In this document: piece by piece, positions 1 to 7,347 of the stretch | Position numbering within the stretch: position 1 is the first letter of the stretch | Layout of the letters: each line of letters begins with the position of its first letter | Assembly (NCBI GenBank): GCA_965371445.1 | Contig: CBDUYN010000096.1 | Span: forward strand, 1 to 38,112 | Length of the DNA stretch: 38,112 nucleotides | Direction of reading: 5' to 3' | Source of the DNA: DASWIG01 sp965371445 | Lineage (GTDB): Bacteria; Acidobacteriota; Thermoanaerobaculia; Multivoradales; J023 | The notes under the pieces: model-generated | Seen by the model: the letters and a program-made list of their open reading frames with translations, nothing else | Databases searched by the model: none | Told to the model about the DNA's origin: nothing | Made by a program: the position numbers and the translations under genes

Positions 1-738
1 GCCCGTGGTCAGTTGGAGTTGTCCAACGAGTATCTTCAGCGCACCCTGGAGATCAGGGAGAAGCTGGCCCCCGACAGTCTTGAGCTGGCAGCGAGTCTGA
101 ACAATCTAGCGGCTGTGGCTCATGCCCGTGGTCAGTTGGAGTTGTCCAACGAGTATCTTCAGCGCACCCTGGAGATCAAGGAGAAGCTGGCGCCCGACAG
201 TCTCGACCTGGCACTGAGCCTGAACAACCTGGGAGAGGTGGCTCGTGTCCGTGGTCAGTTGGAGTTGGCCGGCGAGTATTATCAGCGCGCCCTGGAGATC
301 AGGGAGAAGCTGGCCCCCGACAGTCTCGACCTGGCAACGAGCCTGAACAACTTGGGGGCCGTGGCTGATGCCCGTGGTCAGTTGGAGTTGGCCAGCGCGT
401 ATCACCAGCGCGCCCTGGAGATCAGGGAGAAGCTGGCCCCCGACAGTCTCGACCTGGCAGCGAGCCTGAACAACTTGGGGATCGTGGCTAGGGGCCGTGG
501 TCAGTTGGAGTTGGCCAGCGCGTATTATCAGCGCGCCCTGGAGATCATGGAGAAGCTGGCCCCCGACAGTCTCGGCCTGGCAGCGAGCCTGAACAACCTG
601 GGGCTCGTGGCTCGTGCCCGGGGTCAGCTGGAGTTGGCCAGCGCGTATCACCAGCGCGCCTTGGAGACCCAGGAGAAGCTGGCCCCCGACAGTCTCGGCC
701 TGGCAACGATTCTCAACCACTTAGGTGAAACAACGCGA
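1..738 (+). repeat. Six tandem 123-bp TPR-coding repeats
   Basis: Units start at 1, 124, 247, 370, 493 and 616, with a diverged seventh from 739. Each is exactly 123 bp (41 codons) and begins with a variant of gcccgtggtcagttggagtt. Similarity is at the DNA level, third codon positions included, which points to recent expansion or gene conversion. The array may extend upstream of the window. Confidence 0.95.
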
Positions 739-2415
739 GCCCGTGGCGATATCGACCGCGCAGCAGATTTCTTTCAACGCGCCGTCCACACCCTCGAGGC
801 CCAGATTAAAAACCTCGGATCCTCCCACGACGTCAAAGCGAGCTTCCGGGCTGAGTACGGACAGTACTATCGAAGCTCCATCGAAACACTGCTTCAGCTC
901 CACCGGCCCGACGACGCCTTTGCCACCCAGGAAAGCTCCCGTGCCAGAGCTTTCCTGGCGCTTCTGACCGAAAGGGACCTGATCTTCTCCGACGTCCCCG
1001 AAGACCTCGACCGCGAACGCCGCCGCCTCGCCGTTCGCTACGAACGCACCCAGGAGCAGCTCAAGGATCTCAATCCCAGAGACCACGCCGAGCAGATCGA
1101 CCAGCTGACGAGCCAGCTCCGCGACCTCCGCCGCGAGTACGACGACAACACCGAGAAGATCCGACGCGCCTCCCCCGCGTTCACCGCCCTCCGCTACCCC
1201 GACCCTCTCGACCTCGAGGGCGTGCGCCAGGCCCTCGACCCCGGCACCGTGATGCTCTCCTACAGCGTCGGCGAGGAGAAGACCGACCTCTTCGTCCTCA
1301 CCCGCGAAGGACCCCTCCGGGTCCACTCCCTGGCGATCGGTGAGGAGATTCTCAGGGATCAGCTCGTGCGTTTCGAGGGTCAGGTCAAGAGCCACGAGAG
1401 AGACGGCCGCTACGCCAAAGGCCGCTTCCAGATGGCCAAGTGGCTCTTCAACGAGCTGATCGAGCCGGCGTCGGAAACCATCGAAGGAAGCGACCGCCTT
1501 CTCCTCGTCCCTGACGGCGTCCTCCACCGCCTCCCCTTCGCCGCCCTCGTCCGCGAGACAAAAGGTGATTCCGAGCCCGGCTGGCAGTACCTCGTGGAGT
1601 GGAAACCCCTCCACACGGTGCTCTCCGGTACCGTCTACGCGGAGCTCCGAAAGCGCCGCCGCCAGCCGGCCTCTCCACGTGACGGAGAGCCAGCGCCCGT
1701 CGCTCTCGTCGCCTTCGGCGATCCCGAGTATCCCCAGGCGCTCGCCAAGGGCGAAAACGGCGGCCGCGGCGTCATCTCCGACGTCTACGTACGAGATGCC
1801 GCCGAGCGCCACAACGTCAAGCCGCTTCCCTACACCCGCACCGAAGTCGAAACCATCGCCGGCCTCTTCGGCTCCCAGCCGGTTCGCACCTACCTGGGGC
1901 CAGAGGCGACCGAGGAGCGCGCCAAGGCGGTCGGCAAAGACGTCCGCGTCGTCCACTTCGCCACCCATGGCCTCCTCAACGACGACTTCCCCCTCAACTC
2001 CGCCCTCGCCCTCACCATTCCCGCGGAGTTTTCCGAGGACCGTGAGAACGGCCTGCTGCAGGTGTGGGAGATCTTCGAGCGCGTCCGCCTGGACGCCGAC
2101 TTGGTGGTGCTCTCGGCCTGCCAGACCGCCACGGGCAAGGAGCAGTTCGGCGAAGGGTTGATCGGCCTCAGCCGCGCCTTTCAGTACGCCGGCGCCCGCA
2201 GCGTGCTGGCCACCCTGTGGAGTGTGCCCGACCGCACCACCGCCGAGCTCATGAGCCGCTTCTACCGTCACCTGCGCTCCGGCAAGTCCCAGGACGAGGC
2301 GCTACGCGCCGCCCAGCTGGAGCTGATCGGCGGGGAGGTGAAAACCGAAATGGGAGACGCGGCTTCGGCGCCCTTCTATTGGGCGGCGTTCCAGGTAATC
2401 GGCGACTGGCAGTGA
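1..2415 (+). CDS. TPR-CHAT caspase-like protease, 5' end outside window
   Basis: The frame is already open at base 1, so the N-terminus, including any signal peptide, is missing. The first 738 bases encode six near-identical 41-residue TPR units (motif APDSL..A.SLNNLG), and a seventh degenerate unit follows. A helical linker spans about residues 290-400, counted from the TTG at 13. A CHAT domain (caspase, HetF associated with TPRs) fills the C-terminal ~330 residues. The expected dyad is visible: His652 in VVHFATHG and Cys703 in VLSACQT. CHAT proteins are clan CD cysteine proteases in which TPRs sense or bind a partner. The gene converges, with a 41-nt gap, on a sigma-like/HTH gene whose paralogue lies beside two further CHAT genes at 29101-35225. 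Substrate and cell location cannot be told from the visible part. Confidence 0.93.
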   Translation, partial: ARGQLELSNEYLQRTLEIREKLAPDSLELAASLNNLAAVAHARGQLELSNEYLQRTLEIKEKLAPDSLDLALSLNNLGEVARVRGQLELAGEYYQRALEIREKLAPDSLDLATSLNNLGAVADARGQLELASAYHQRALEIREKLAPDSLDLAASLNNLGIVARGRGQLELASAYYQRALEIMEKLAPDSLGLAASLNNLGLVARARGQLELASAYHQRALETQEKLAPDSLGLATILNHLGETTRARGDIDRAADFFQRAVHTLEAQIKNLGSSHDVKASFRAEYGQYYRSSIETLLQLHRPDDAFATQESSRARAFLALLTERDLIFSDVPEDLDRERRRLAVRYERTQEQLKDLNPRDHAEQIDQLTSQLRDLRREYDDNTEKIRRASPAFTALRYPDPLDLEGVRQALDPGTVMLSYSVGEEKTDLFVLTREGPLRVHSLAIGEEILRDQLVRFEGQVKSHERDGRYAKGRFQMAKWLFNELIEPASETIEGSDRLLLVPDGVLHRLPFAALVRETKGDSEPGWQYLVEWKPLHTVLSGTVYAELRKRRRQPASPRDGEPAPVALVAFGDPEYPQALAKGENGGRGVISDVYVRDAAERHNVKPLPYTRTEVETIAGLFGSQPVRTYLGPEATEERAKAVGKDVRVVHFATHGLLNDDFPLNSALALTIPAEFSEDRENGLLQVWEIFERVRLDADLVVLSACQTATGKEQFGEGLIGLSRAFQYAGARSVLATLWSVPDRTTAELMSRFYRHLRSGKSQDEALRAAQLELIGGEVKTEMGDAASAPFYWAAFQVIGDWQ

Positions 2416-2456
2416 GGTGAACCTCGCCAGCGAGCCGACTTCCCGTCGTCATCCCC

Positions 2457-3545
2457 TTAACTGGCCTTTCCGGAAATGGCCGCCTGGCAGTCCTCGACGA
2501 AGCCGCCGAGGGTCGCGAAGAGCCCTTTGAGGCGGTCGCGCGGGATCCCGAGACGCCCCGCGATCTTGCGCCCTGACGGCAGCTTGGACGCTTTCGGGTC
2601 CACGGACGCCTCCCCGTCCGGTGGCTCTGCGGCGTGGTTTCTCAGGAACGTCCAGAGATCCACGAGGTAGCGCCGGATCTTCGCGTCCTCGTCGAAGCCG
2701 TCGAGCGTCTCGTCCACGCAGGTGATCAGCTTGCCGAAGGACTCGCGCTCTTCCACTCCGGAGTCCGGCCGGATCAGGCGGACGAGAACCGGGAACGCGC
2801 CCTCGCCGTCGTCGTCCTCGAAGGCCATCTCCCCCAGGTCCTGCGCCCAGATGACGTTCCAACGCCGGCGCGCGTCGCTCTTGAGGGGTCCGACCAGGTC
2901 CTTGAAGCGGAAGAGCTCGATGGCCACGTCGGGCAGGCGGGAGATGAGGGCCGTCAAGCGCTCGACGACGGCGGCCACGTGCTTGCCTTTGGCTGTGACC
3001 AGCGTCGGCATCAGCTCGTCGTTCCACCTTGGGACGCGCTCCTCAAGGGCCGCGACGTGGGCTTTTCCCCCGTCACCGGCCGGCGCGAAGCCGAGCACCG
3101 TCTCGTTCTTGACCCCGGGATCGCCCGCCAGGACGAAGAGCGTCGTGTCGGCGATCAGCTGACGGATCGCGCTCTGCGCCACCGTGAAGACCCGGAAACC
3201 CAGTGGGTCGTGCTTCTTCTGGGTGTCGTAGAGGAAATTTCGGATCGAACGGAAGAAGAGGCCCTCGACGTTGTCCTTCACCTTGAGGTGGGTCTTGAGG
3301 CTGGGCAGGCGGTCGAGGATGAAGGCGAAGCAGTCGCCCACAAGATCGTCGAGGGCGTCGCCGTGCGACCAGCTGTGAGGTCCGTGGATGCCGAGATAAC
3401 CTGGCGAGGCGTCCCAAAGGCCGCGTCTTCTCATCTCGCCCCTCAGGGCGTCGCGCAGCTTCTCCCACGCCAATCCGAAGAGATCGGGGTCCGACGGCTC
3501 GCCGTCCGACAGCGAGCGGACGTACTCGGTGAAGACATAACGCAC
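2457..3545 (-). CDS. Sigma-region-2-like protein with C-terminal HTH, CHAT-associated (paralogue of 27647-28672)
   Basis: This is a 362-residue soluble protein that I cannot assign to a named family. It starts at GTG 3545, supported by an AAGGAGG Shine-Dalgarno at 3551-3557 with 5-nt spacing. It is clearly homologous to the protein at 27647-28672. Shared blocks are FTEYV near the N-terminus, IRNFLYDTQKKHDPLGFR (IRNCLTHLQRLNDPIGYR in the other), the central FRFKDLV.PLK...RRRW, and a C-terminal segment LPSGRKIAGRLGIPRDRLK that reads as a helix-turn-helix. The IRN...D.Q+..DP block resembles region 2 of ECF sigma factors, but that is pattern matching rather than a proven relation. The gene is convergent with the CHAT gene ending at 2415. 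Unlike its paralogue, it has no membrane partner next to it. Confidence 0.75.
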   Translation of the reverse strand: MRYVFTEYVRSLSDGEPSDPDLFGLAWEKLRDALRGEMRRRGLWDASPGYLGIHGPHSWSHGDALDDLVGDCFAFILDRLPSLKTHLKVKDNVEGLFFRSIRNFLYDTQKKHDPLGFRVFTVAQSAIRQLIADTTLFVLAGDPGVKNETVLGFAPAGDGGKAHVAALEERVPRWNDELMPTLVTAKGKHVAAVVERLTALISRLPDVAIELFRFKDLVGPLKSDARRRWNVIWAQDLGEMAFEDDDGEGAFPVLVRLIRPDSGVEERESFGKLITCVDETLDGFDEDAKIRRYLVDLWTFLRNHAAEPPDGEASVDPKASKLPSGRKIAGRLGIPRDRLKGLFATLGGFVEDCQAAISGKAS

Positions 3546-3595
3546 GGCATCCTCCTTCGAGCTGGAGACCCGGCTCGAGGCTGTCCGTCACAGCC

Positions 3596-3730
3596 TCAGA
3601 AAACGAAGCCCCAGCCTACCTCGGGAAAGGCGTCCGGAAAAACGACCTCGTAGAATCGATTCCAAGCCGCGAAATCGGCCTGTCCCATGCCCAGGTATTC
3701 CCGGGGCTTTCGCCGCTTGTAGGGCGTTCC
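3596..3730 (-). pseudogene. Possible 3' remnant of an unidentified gene
   Basis: The minus strand reads PREYLGMGQADFAAWNRFYE and continues to VGWGFVF and a stop at 3596, with plausible codon use. There is no start codon or upstream coding sequence: it runs into a dispersed-repeat copy at 3731. It may be the tail of a gene cut at that point, or a chance frame. I do not recognise the protein. Confidence 0.25.
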
Positions 3731-3793
3731 AGGGCCCTTAGACGCGAAGTGCCTTTCAGCATCGGCTCTCTCCCCCGATTTTTCGGTCTGAAG
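3731..3793 (+). repeat. Dispersed repeat, diverged copy C
   Basis: It begins cagggcccttaga and ends tttttcggtctgaa, aligning loosely with the copy at 6759-6890 (cagggcccttaga ... tttttcgggtcgaa). Identity is modest in the middle. It separates a minus-strand gene remnant from a CGNR zinc-finger remnant that lacks its N-terminal domain. Confidence 0.45.
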
Positions 3794-3802
3794 GACAGGA
3801 AA

Positions 3803-4081
3803 ATAGGTCAATGCGGCGCCGAGGACTGCCGCCTGCTCTTCGTCGACCGTACCCACAGCCGGCGGCGCAAGTGGTGCGACATGAAGGTCTGCGGCAACCG
3901 CGCCAAGGGGCGGCGTCATCTCCGGCGCGAGCAGGCCGGCCGTCCTGAGAAGGTGCGGGCCGAGGCCATGAACCGCCGGTACGCCACGTACGGAGCGGAC
4001 CTCTGGAAGCCTGACTCTCAGGACGCTCCGAGCGATGAAGTCCAGTCTGGATTGAACCGTCCGGACGGCTCAGGGGGTTAA
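3803..4081 (+). pseudogene. CGNR zinc-finger protein, C-terminal fragment
   Basis: The frame encodes the CGNR zinc-finger signature: CGAEDCRLLFVD, then RRKWCDMKVCGNRAKGRRH. The four zinc-ligand cysteines are present (C..C and C...C in WCDMKVCGNR). Full-length members are about 180-200 residues, with an N-terminal stress-response (ABATE) domain. Nothing like that domain is encoded upstream, where a dispersed-repeat copy and an unrelated minus-strand remnant lie instead. The frame runs on into the 42-bp palindromic array before stopping at 4081, so the C-terminus is also abnormal. Family members are probable DNA-binding regulators; this one is most likely dead. Confidence 0.7.
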
Positions 4082-4164
4082 ATCCGGATTGGATTTAACC
4101 GTCTGGGCGGCTCGGGCGGTTAAATCCAGGTTGGATTTAACCGTCTGGGCGGCCCAGGCGGTTA
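4057..4164 (+). repeat. 42-bp tandem array with two palindromes per unit
   Basis: Units start at 4057, 4099 and 4141, the last partial. Each carries a GC-rich palindrome (ccgtccggacgg in unit 1) and an AT-rich one (ttaaatcc, 5-nt loop, ggatttaa). A degenerate unit may precede 4057. The period equals that of an unrelated-sequence array at 36619-36830. From 4165 to 4354 I see no further gene. Confidence 0.85.
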
Positions 4165-4354
4165 GCTAGCTAGGTACTACCTTCGGATCGCCGGTGCCGT
4201 CGCCGTGAGCTTCTTGCAGGCTGCCGTGTCTATACGGGAGGTCGGCCGTTTTCGGTGTTTTTCGTCCGAAATGTGAAACTGGCCACAGCCCGATCCTGAA
4301 GCGGCCGGTAGCCTGAATGAGGGGACGTGTCCTTCTACCCAAGGAATCGGAGTC

Positions 4355-5695
4355 ATGCGAAGAACATCTCCCGGTCGTCTCCTCGGATTCTCGGGCGTTG
4401 CCCTGGTGCTTTGCGCGGCGGCTTCCGGCCAGCCGCCCTGCGATCCTTTGCCGGTACCGTCGGGCCCGGTCGTCGACGTCGGGCCGGACGAGGCCCACCA
4501 GCTCCGCGACGTCGTCGCCGCCGCGGCGAGCGGCACGACCATTCTCCTCGCCGACGGCTACTACGACATGAGCGGTGGCGACTCGGGCTACCGCCTCGTC
4601 TTCGACACCCCCGGCGTCACTCTGCGTTCGGCGAGCGGCGAGCGGGACGCCGTCGTCCTCGACGCCGGCTACGGCACGAACGAGCTGGTGAGCATCCACG
4701 CATCTGAGGTCACCATCGCCTCTTTGACCCTGATGCGGGCCTACGACCATCCGATCCACGCCAGCGGCTCGCCGGGGGCGCCGATCTCCGGCGTCCGGAT
4801 CCACGACGTGCGCATCGTCGACCCGGGGCAGCAGGCGATCAAGGTCAACCCCTGGGAGGACGGCTACGTCGACGACGGGGTCGTCGAGTGCAGCACGATC
4901 GAGCTTACCGACGCCGGCCGCGCCGAAATCCGCGACGGCTGCTACACGGGCGGCATCGACGTCCACCAGGCGCGGGGATGGGTCGTGCGGCGCAACCGCA
5001 TCCAGGGCTTCTGGTGCGCGACGGGGCTCTCGGAGCACGCGGTCCACTTCTGGCGCGGCTCGCGCGACACCCTGGTCGAGCAGAACGTCATCGTCGACTG
5101 TGCGCGCGGCGTCGGCTTCGGCCTCGGCTCGGGCGGGACGGCGCGAACCTATCCCGACGATCCCTATCCCGGGGTGGGTTTCATGGGCCACGTCGACGGC
5201 GTGATCCGCAACAACTTCGTCGCCGCCGCGGACTCGCGGCTCTTCGACTCGCCCGACGGCTTCGACACCGGGATCGGCCTGGAGCAGGCCCACGGCGCGG
5301 TGGTGGCCCACAACACCGTGGCCTCGACCGAGACGCCGCTTTCCTCGTCGATCGAGTGGCGTTTTTCGAACACGCTGGCGGCGGTTGCGAACAACCTCGT
5401 CAGCGCCAGCCTGCTCGCCCGCGACGGGGGCGTCGCGTCGTTGTCGGGCAACCTCGACTGGAGCCCCCTGGCGTGGCTCGCCGACGTCGCCACCGGGGAT
5501 CTGCACCTGAGCGCCGCGGCCTCCTCGGCCGTCGACGCCGGGACGTCGCTTGCCGCGGGAGTGGCCGACGACGACATCGACGGTGAGGCGCGCGTCGGGC
5601 CTCGTGACGTCGGTGCCGACGAAAACGTCCCTACGATCTTCAGCGACGGCTTCGAGTCGGGAGATCTCTCGGCCTGGTCGGCTGCCGTGGGATGA
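4355..5695 (+). CDS. Secreted right-handed beta-helix protein with C-terminal GFESGDLSAW motif
   Basis: The product is 446 residues. ATG 4355 has AAGGA at 4341-4345. Residues 1-25 form a Sec signal peptide (RRTSPGR, then a hydrophobic run to CAAASGQ). The body repeats short strands rich in VIRNN, VVRRN and VAHNTV turns, as in pectate-lyase or chondroitinase-B-like parallel beta-helices, so a polysaccharide-binding or lyase role is possible; I cannot name catalytic residues. The last residues read IFSDGFESGDLSAWS. This tail motif recurs at the C-terminus of many secreted proteins of Acidobacteriota and Gammaproteobacteria and may be a sorting tag or the start of a lost domain. The gene stands alone, with repeats upstream and gene debris downstream. 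Confidence 0.85.
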   Translation: MRRTSPGRLLGFSGVALVLCAAASGQPPCDPLPVPSGPVVDVGPDEAHQLRDVVAAAASGTTILLADGYYDMSGGDSGYRLVFDTPGVTLRSASGERDAVVLDAGYGTNELVSIHASEVTIASLTLMRAYDHPIHASGSPGAPISGVRIHDVRIVDPGQQAIKVNPWEDGYVDDGVVECSTIELTDAGRAEIRDGCYTGGIDVHQARGWVVRRNRIQGFWCATGLSEHAVHFWRGSRDTLVEQNVIVDCARGVGFGLGSGGTARTYPDDPYPGVGFMGHVDGVIRNNFVAAADSRLFDSPDGFDTGIGLEQAHGAVVAHNTVASTETPLSSSIEWRFSNTLAAVANNLVSASLLARDGGVASLSGNLDWSPLAWLADVATGDLHLSAAASSAVDAGTSLAAGVADDDIDGEARVGPRDVGADENVPTIFSDGFESGDLSAWSAAVG

Positions 5696-5717
5696 AGCCG
5701 ACGAGCTCGCCCGCGCC

Positions 5718-5870
5718 ATGATGGCCGCGGTCGAAAGCGACGCCCGGGAGCGCACCGGCGCGGTCCGTTGGACCCTTCGCGGCAACCGCTCCCACCTCTG
5801 GGACCGCGAGCGTCAGCTCGTCCGCGTGCGGCCCCCCTGGCGGTGGGCGTCGGCGGCGGCGGCGCAGATC
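5718..5870 (+). pseudogene. Unassigned coding-like fragment
   Basis: From about 5691 one frame has strongly GC-biased third positions and reads DEADELARAMMAAVESDARE, then WTLRGNRSHLWDRERQ. The coding signal starts before the first ATG (5718), right at the stop of the beta-helix gene, and fades near 5870, where minus-strand coding begins. It looks like an internal piece of a gene left by rearrangement. I do not recognise the family. Confidence 0.3.
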
Positions 5871-5882
5871 TTTGCGGCGTCT

Positions 5883-6210
5883 CTACTCGGCATCCAGGCG
5901 CTGGATTTCCGCAAGAAGCTGCCGCAAGAACAACACCTGGTATCGGTCCTTTGGGCGATCGGCATGCTCTTTGGTCTCAATGATCGTTTCGAGTTCAAGA
6001 GCACGCACACGAAACTCCGCGACGTCAAGTACTGGCGATCTCTCTACGAGATCATGATAGGCGAGGTCCTTGCCCACCGTGCGTAACACGTCGACACGGC
6101 CACGGCCTTGTCTTCAGGAGGTGCATTCTCATGGAGGCCAGCCGGGACTCTTCCAGTGCTTTAGCCAGACGAATATTGTTCTCTTCGGAAGCAAGGTAGA
6201 CGACGTCCAC
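5883..6210 (-). pseudogene. Nucleotidyltransferase-like gene remnant, frameshifted
   Basis: Two adjacent minus-strand frames together give a familiar MNT/AbiEii-type nucleotidyltransferase pattern. One frame (about 6207-6110) reads DVVYLASEENNIRLAKALEE. The other (6110-5883) reads GRVDVLRTVGKDLAYHDLVE, followed by LELETIIETKEHADRPKDRY and a stop. Family members have DLD.VY..s.eN..RL near the N-terminus and LI..Ke..gRpKD near the C-terminus. A frameshift near 6105-6115 splits them, and the N-terminal GG motif is missing beyond 6210, where a transposase fragment begins. These proteins usually act in toxin-antitoxin pairs; this one is broken. Confidence 0.6.
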
Positions 6211-6217
6211 TTCTTGT

Positions 6218-6385
6218 ATGGGACGGGCCGCCGAGTACTATGACGTCGACGTCTATGGATTCGGCTGTGCCTCGTCGCATATCCACCTCCTCTTCGGCGC
6301 CGAGCACGGGTTTCAGATGGCCGGATTTCAGTGCCACATGAATTCCAACGTCGCCCGCCGGAGCTCCGCCGACGCCTCATGGTAG
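6218..6385 (+). pseudogene. Y1 (HUH, REP-associated type) transposase fragment
   Basis: A 55-residue frame reads YYDVDVYGFGCASSHIHLLF, then FQCHMNSNVARR. HIH in SSHIHLLF fits the HUH metal-binding motif of Y1 transposases (IS200 and REP-associated RAYT families), followed by the usual helix. The catalytic tyrosine helix and the N-terminal strand are absent, so this is a remnant of a ~150-230-residue protein. Palindromic REP-like elements elsewhere in the window (22142, 24812, 26447, 31849) are the kind of sequence such enzymes act on, but I cannot link them directly. Confidence 0.55.
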
Positions 6386-6758
6386 CTCTCCACATGCCGA
6401 TTCACCGGCGCCGTCCGAAATCGGGCCAGATGGGCCAGAAAGTGACGATTTTTGTCAGGTTTTCCTGAAAATCGGCCCGGTAACGCCGACAGGCCCGTTT
6501 TGCCCGATTTAAGAGCCCATTTTTCAGGACGGGATGTACGCCAGGGGCTGAACCCCAACGTGTATTGTCCGGGGGCTCGGGGCTCATAGGGGTTGGGCGG
6601 CACCACCGGTTCGAAAAACGTCCTCTCCAGAGGACGTTTTCCGTGTTACAGCCGGACCACTGAAAAAAATGGGGCTGTAGAATCGCCTCTGACGGGATTT
6701 CTGGCCCCTCCCAATACCTGGCAGACCCGCGAAATTTTCTCGCGTCAGAGCGGCTCTC
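6386..6758. other. Gene-free stretch with hairpins
   Basis: No credible coding frame on either strand. It holds a perfect 11-bp hairpin at 6615-6640, a small cgcga/tcgcg hairpin near 6728-6745, and a segment gtcaggttttcctgaaaatc near 6455 that resembles 36598-36620. Confidence 0.5.
6615..6640. terminator. Perfect 11-bp hairpin flanked by A and T tracts
   Basis: aaaacgtcctc, loop tcca, then gaggacgtttt. The flanking A-run and T-run make it terminator-like in both directions, although the neighbouring genes are broken. Confidence 0.5.
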
Positions 6759-6890
6759 AGGGCCCTTAGAAGCTATGTCGGTCTCGGCATCCTTTGGAGA
6801 CCGGGTTTTTCGGGTCGAATCGTCGCCCGCGGTCCTCTTTCTACGACCTCGCCCGGATCTTGTTGAGATCACGTCTCAACGGCCCGGAGG
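6759..6890 (+). repeat. Dispersed repeat, copy A
   Basis: It aligns with 14139-14247 over about 100 bp. Shared stretches include atgtcggtctcggcatcc, ttttcgggtcgaatcgtcg, ccgcggtcc and cttgttgagac. Copy A has a ~10-bp insertion (atcacgtctcaa) near its right end. Just to its right lies a truncated minus-strand gene ending at 6940. Confidence 0.8.
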
Positions 6891-6939
6891 CCACGATCCA
6901 AAATGGATTTCGCGTCCCGGGCGGCTCGGAGGCGCCCGT

Positions 6940-7170
6940 TTAGGGTTCCCAGGCTCGCTTCTCGGGGCTCCACCTTCCGCCCACGTCCTTCACGGCGTCT
7001 CGGATCTCCGCTTCCTGCGGCTGCATACGCACGTCCACGATCTCCTCTCCGGCCGGATCGCGGGCCTCCGGCCACCATGGCGCTTCCTCGACGACGAGCT
7101 CGACGGTCTTGAACCACCGAGCGTTGTGCTCGTCGTAGCGGTAGCGCACGCCGCTCGCCGGCTCTGCCAA
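6940..7170 (-). pseudogene. Small hypothetical protein, C-terminally truncated
   Basis: The frame reads VRYRYDEHNARWFKTVELVV, then EEAPWWPE and IRDAVKDVGGRWSPEKRAWE before a stop. I recall a family of short bacterial proteins with RYD......KTVELIVEE and VK..GGRW.PE.R.W; members continue for about 20 residues after this point, and here the frame stops at once. The missing tail lies next to the dispersed repeat at 6759-6890. The function of the family is unknown to me. Confidence 0.45.
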
Positions 7171-7347
7171 AGTGGGTGGGACCTCAAAGGGGAGGGGAGG
7201 ACCTCAAAGGGGACGGAAGAGCACCCGGCCCGCGACCACCCTTCGCTGCCACCAAACCGCCCTTCCGGGTGGCGCCCGGGAAAGAGCGGCTCGGCTACCC
7301 TGAGCCTGCGAAGAGACGGCCTCCGACGGCCAGATATAGGAGCGAAC

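Noticed and set aside
4166..5785. A 539-codon minus-strand frame opposite the beta-helix gene
   Set aside because: It is a GC-rich antisense shadow with low-complexity Arg/Asp/Val content and no signal or motif; the + strand gene has a signal peptide and fold pattern.
6775..7347. A long N-terminal extension of the DHOD-like protein
   Set aside because: It runs through a dispersed repeat and a minus-strand gene remnant. ATG 7348 with AGGAG matches the family N-terminus.
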